64,000 bases of DNA from Methylobacterium sp. AMS5. Lineage in GTDB: Bacteria; Pseudomonadota; Alphaproteobacteria; Rhizobiales; Beijerinckiaceae. The stretch lies in assembly GCF_001542815.1 (NCBI RefSeq), contig NZ_CP006992.1:2423501-2487500 (forward strand). The letters run 5' to 3'. Below are positions 61,401 through 64,000 of the stretch, one piece after another. The notes under the pieces were generated by a model, which saw only the letters and a list, made by a program, of their open reading frames with translations, did no database searches and had not been told where the DNA came from. The translations under genes and the position numbers were made by a program. The stretch's first letter is position 1. Each line of letters opens with the position of its first letter.

Positions 61401-64000
61401 CAACATCGATTCGCGAGTGCAGACCTCGGTCGGGGGTGAGAGCAAGTCCGGCGGCACCGCCATCGGCGGTGCGGCGGCCTTCAACATCGTCGGCTACCGG
61501 CCGGACGGCCTGACCGGAAGCGACAAGCTCGCCGACAAGGTCGTGGGGATGGCCCTCGACGCCATTCTCGGCAGCGGGTTCTTCACCATTGCCGCCACCC
61601 AGGCGACCCGTGCACGGATCGAGGCGGCCACCGTCACGGCCACGGCTGGCGGCGTCGGCGTGAAGGCGATCAGCGCCGGCACGGTGAACGCCACGGTCAG
61701 CAACACCGTGACCGTTTCGACCCCGGAGCAGTCGCGTCTCGACGAAGCGAAGGCGCAGGCGACGCGCACGGCGATCAACAAGGCCCGGACCTTCCTCGGC
61801 AAGCCGACGCTGAGCAGCGAGCCGGGCGCGGTGACGAGCGCGGGCTCGCGCAGCATCGGCGGCCTCATCGCGACCAACCGCATGAATCGTTCGGCCACCG
61901 CCGAAGTGATCAGCGGCGCGACCATCACCAGCGGGGGGGAACTCGGCGTCCGTGCGACGGACATGTCGACGATCAACGCCAACGTGAAGCTCGTGGCCTC
62001 GAGCCAGGCCGCCAGCGACGGCGGCCTGCCGACGAAACAGCCGCAGATCAAGTCCGACTACAAGCTGAGCGAAAGCCAGCCGGTGGCGATCACCCTCGGC
62101 CAGCGCGTGGCCGTCGATTTCTCGACCCTGCTCGGCGAGCAGGCGATCAAGACCGTCAGCACCCTCGACGCGATCAAGTCGAACCTGCCGTCGACGACGA
62201 AGCAGGCCCAGAGCGGCACGACGCCGGGCAAGGCTCCGACGCTGAAGGCGGTCAAGACGGGCGATGTCGTCCTCGTGAGCCCCGGCCATCCGGCCGGCAG
62301 CGGCGAGGTCGGCTCCTATTACCGCTACATCAAGACGCCGACCGCACCGGCGACGTCGGATTCGATCGACCTGTCGAAAGAGAACTTCACCGGCCCGAGC
62401 TGGGAACTGATCGGCGCGAAGGGTGATGTCTACGCCTATATGGGTGCGGATCGCACCGCCGCGAACAAGCTCGACCTCAAGACGGTCAAGTTCACGGATC
62501 GAGACCTCTGGCGCCGGGTCAGCGAGACCGAGGCCGCGCCGGCCAAGACGACCGGATCCGGCGGCACCTCGGCCGGCGGCATCGTCGTGCGCAACGAGAT
62601 CAAGGGCGGCGTCACCGCCGCGATCAGCAATTCCTCCGCCACGACGACGGTGAATGGCGGCGTCGTGGTCTCGGCCGAGCGCGGCGCGACGATCACGTCG
62701 AAGGCCGATGCCACCGTCGAAGCGATCGCCACGATCCGTGAGCAGACCGGCGAGACGGCCGAAGGCACGGCCGGCAGCGGGACGGCGAGCACGGTTCCGG
62801 GCCAGACCTCGGCCTTCGACAAGTCCAGCACGTCGAATTCGAGCGCGCTCGCGATCAACGCGGTGATCGCGACCAACACCATCCTGTCGGCCGCCGACGC
62901 CTCCATCACCGACGCCGAGGTCGCGACTGCCGGCGACGATGGCGCGGTCACGGTCGAGGCGAAGACGACCGGCTCGATCGAGGCCGAAGTTCAGGCGCAG
63001 ATCACCGCGCTGTCGAGCGGCCCCTCCGGTACCGAAGACGCCGCCGCCGACCCCGCCGCCGGCGGCTCGACCGGTGGCACCACGACGCCGACGACGGGCA
63101 CCACCACGCCGACGACGGGGTCGGGGCAAACCACCGCGCCGACGACCACGGCACGGGCGGGCGGCATCCAGCTCGCCTTCAACGCGATCGGCTACGAGAG
63201 CAGCAATCTCGGCTTCGACACCCTCAACGCCCTGGTCGGGACCAATCTCGGAAACCCGGCGACGGCGCAGGCGAGCGCGCGCATTACCAACACCCGGGTC
63301 ACGGCCACGGGTGCGGTCAGCGCGACGGCCGAATCGTCCGGCACGATCGCCTCGACCCTGAGCAACGAGGTTACGGCCGCGGCCAAGGCCGCGAGCGTCA
63401 ACTCCCTGGCGGTCTCCGGTCTCGTTGCGATGAACCGCGTCAGCGGCGCCGCCGAGGCGGTGATCGATGCGCGGACCAAGACGGTCTCGGGCACGGATGT
63501 CACGGTCTCCGCCACCGATACGGTCGGCATCGAGGCCGAGACCGCCGTGGCGGCCTCGGCTTCGGCCGAGAAGACCGGCTCGGTTAGCGGCCTCGGCAAG
63601 AACGCCGAGGCGCTGCTCGGCGACTACACCTACACCACCGCGTCCGGCAGCCGGCAGGTGAAGTTCGGCGAGAAGATCCGCCTCAGCGATACCTGGGCCG
63701 GCAAGGGCGACAAGGGCGCCGTGTACCAGTACATGGGCGCGGACTTCACCGCCGCCGAGGATCTCGGCAACACGGCGCGGGACTTTGCCGACTTCGCGCT
63801 CTGGAAGAAGCTCGACGCCACCAATGTCGTGCCGGGTGCGACCGGCGGCTCGGCCGCTCCGACCGGAAAGATCACGGCGGCGAAATCCTCGGCCACCGCG
63901 CTGGGCGGCATCTTCGCCCGCAACGACGTGTCGGGTCAGGCCAAGGCCTCGATCGTCAACACCACCGTTCAGGCCAGCGGCGACGTCAGCGTCAGCGCGA
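58477..64000 (+). CDS. Giant LEPR-XLL surface protein (3' end outside window)
   Basis: At least 1,841 codons remain open to the window edge, starting at the ATG at 58477 with GGAGAG ten bases upstream. The basic N-terminus (FRRRDRARMAV, SRPSKRQLVLHLK) leads to DPLEPRVLLNSDITYQ (LEPRVLL at 60-66), the LEPR-XLL sorting-type motif of very large surface proteins; a classical signal peptide is not seen. The rest is Ala/Thr/Val/Gly-rich beta-structured repeat sequence resembling adhesins, with GSGDDTLHL and GGAGADRI calcium-type stretches. Two longer units echo each other: GAKGDVYAYMGADRT...DLWRRV and GDKGAVYQYMGADFT...LWKKL. A Thr/Pro/Gly linker lies near 63075. Presumed substrate of the export operon. 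Confidence 0.88.
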   Translation, partial: MAFPFKSEGFWGPLFRRRDRARMAVETPRPSRPSKRQLVLHLKTKAGKLFNRDRLIFDPLEPRVLLNSDITYQIGAPSDAATVEHQLLVKLIQQDETINSTTKTVQRIQVFDYTNGTQGANPLHTFGIIDASSNQAYTLQGSGGKETITVDADSFKLLGNTQKPILAFTDPTNSGVNPNNNLDNTIALLNTPTGAALSGAEFKLTGANAGEIASGKFAGSFSNVSNLVGAAAADDKLTIGANGSLSGTFGGGKKSLQLDISSIVAGSIDATLSGGGSSYTLARTSGSSAATFGSLAFTAPTTSLGVILGSGDDTLHLASLPPAPSFSVSGGAGADRIVFDTDLNAASGNLAVTFEGGAGDDSIAVSANLSALAGDLGIVFKGGEGANTLSVASGKTLSASGQVTIAADATVTPVLTTSGFDRSGGATAQMAVTVNDGAVIRGTGVRVAVRSDITIADTAPADTSTISVTANGLAGITLAGTVDAGTGDAVLTTDVNNAVTLTSTLTSQLKSVTPRQTNSSTIAVGAKGAVNGGTVKIAANTVAKVDVKAIGLVLPGLLTVTDAAAGTFDKVKSAIKGEGSFSDIFTPAELAAKALIKSAETTINNTTQVTVAPSAVITDPRIVQTGAGTLAGSDPALALQISADDKTDSTITLVARDATSVPGFQFDDPALDAAASAAAKAAAAINILNLFGLTGTQNVTRLTSVDLGVPAAGSLPAGAPAANDLALVSAQGAAGIHAANAGTLAVRIRAATDATDPANPETGLVAGDGETDNSLPAPMKAGAAQINVNDTVRVAVRGVSVAAASLAVAATNDTTIESRAVQARNLLTGSTKALVETARLTATGGGISVVAMDATKAQAIVEPIRTDTLEDESDAEEAKRELIGIARSSAVNTVERDITATVADSVVTGAQGVALTAQNALDLTTNAKAVVAASKLGVAGSYAVNIVLGSTTATVRGGSMSAATGDISVNASDVTNIDSRVQTSVGGESKSGGTAIGGAAAFNIVGYRPDGLTGSDKLADKVVGMALDAILGSGFFTIAATQATRARIEAATVTATAGGVGVKAISAGTVNATVSNTVTVSTPEQSRLDEAKAQATRTAINKARTFLGKPTLSSEPGAVTSAGSRSIGGLIATNRMNRSATAEVISGATITSGGELGVRATDMSTINANVKLVASSQAASDGGLPTKQPQIKSDYKLSESQPVAITLGQRVAVDFSTLLGEQAIKTVSTLDAIKSNLPSTTKQAQSGTTPGKAPTLKAVKTGDVVLVSPGHPAGSGEVGSYYRYIKTPTAPATSDSIDLSKENFTGPSWELIGAKGDVYAYMGADRTAANKLDLKTVKFTDRDLWRRVSETEAAPAKTTGSGGTSAGGIVVRNEIKGGVTAAISNSSATTTVNGGVVVSAERGATITSKADATVEAIATIREQTGETAEGTAGSGTASTVPGQTSAFDKSSTSNSSALAINAVIATNTILSAADASITDAEVATAGDDGAVTVEAKTTGSIEAEVQAQITALSSGPSGTEDAAADPAAGGSTGGTTTPTTGTTTPTTGSGQTTAPTTTARAGGIQLAFNAIGYESSNLGFDTLNALVGTNLGNPATAQASARITNTRVTATGAVSATAESSGTIASTLSNEVTAAAKAASVNSLAVSGLVAMNRVSGAAEAVIDARTKTVSGTDVTVSATDTVGIEAETAVAASASAEKTGSVSGLGKNAEALLGDYTYTTASGSRQVKFGEKIRLSDTWAGKGDKGAVYQYMGADFTAAEDLGNTARDFADFALWKKLDATNVVPGATGGSAAPTGKITAAKSSATALGGIFARNDVSGQAKASIVNTTVQASGDVSVSA

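Noticed and set aside
59065..63129. Minus-strand open frame of about 1,350 codons opposite the giant protein
   Set aside because: It is the antisense shadow of a GC-rich gene: Arg/Gly/Asp-rich, low complexity, no family resemblance, while the plus frame is open beyond both ends and carries the LEPRVLL motif.

Overview
The window is GC-rich alphaproteobacterial chromosome with strong G/C bias at third codon positions. Its gene content points to Hyphomicrobiales and most likely to Methylobacterium/Methylorubrum: a gap-pgk-fba cluster, zapA beside a 6S RNA and 5-formyl-THF cyclo-ligase, a stand-alone methylmalonyl-CoA mutase small subunit, FzlA-QueG next to UppP, paired GlnII/GlnA synthetases, and short palindromic intergenic repeats. 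The genus call is inference from content, not from a marker gene.

Layout. 1-5.0 kb: a MotA/TolQ/ExbB-like channel with an OmpA-type partner, a low-GC orphan, YmdB-like phosphoesterase, FthC, 6S RNA, ZapA and a coiled-coil protein. 5.5-11.5 kb: gap, pgk, fba, a ThiE-like protein and a Sel1-repeat protein. 11.7-14.7 kb: APC permease and NAD(P)HX repair enzyme. 14.7-19.6 kb: a nitrogen block (glnB, glutaminase, glnII, glnA) with a very good sigma-54 site in front of glnII. 19.7-37.2 kb: a GGDEF-EAL protein, RNase R, a Nudix protein, a soluble triple-PAS receptor with a PilZ-like tail, fzlA-queG-SDR, uppP, mcmB and small secreted proteins. 37.3-40.9 kb: the complete dTDP-L-rhamnose operon in the order epimerase, dehydratase, reductase, thymidylyltransferase.

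41-64 kb is the accessory region and the main interest. A minus-strand operon (49.2 to 41.1 kb) encodes a DUF3467 protein, a GAF-HlyD membrane protein, a PqqD-like/M50 protease/HlyD protein, a short second SecA-like ATPase, another HlyD-type adaptor and a UbiC-like secreted protein. Diverging from it is a tightly coupled plus-strand operon (49.6-55.6 kb): O-methyltransferase, P-loop kinase, a flavin-dependent halogenase homologue that lacks the catalytic Lys and the full WxWxIP motif, an unknown protein, and a radical SAM enzyme, closed by a terminator. An AraC regulator, an AT-rich palindrome-bearing control region, a SapC-family protein and a giant LEPR-XLL surface protein that runs off the window complete the island.

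Working model (inference): the SecA/HlyD/M50 operon is a dedicated export and processing machine for the giant LEPR-XLL protein, and the methyltransferase-kinase-flavoprotein-radical SAM operon makes a small molecule or a peptide-borne modification linked to the same surface programme. Two tiny ORFs lie in the divergent promoter region, and a shared 16-nt sequence precedes both the export operon and the sapC-LEPR pair.
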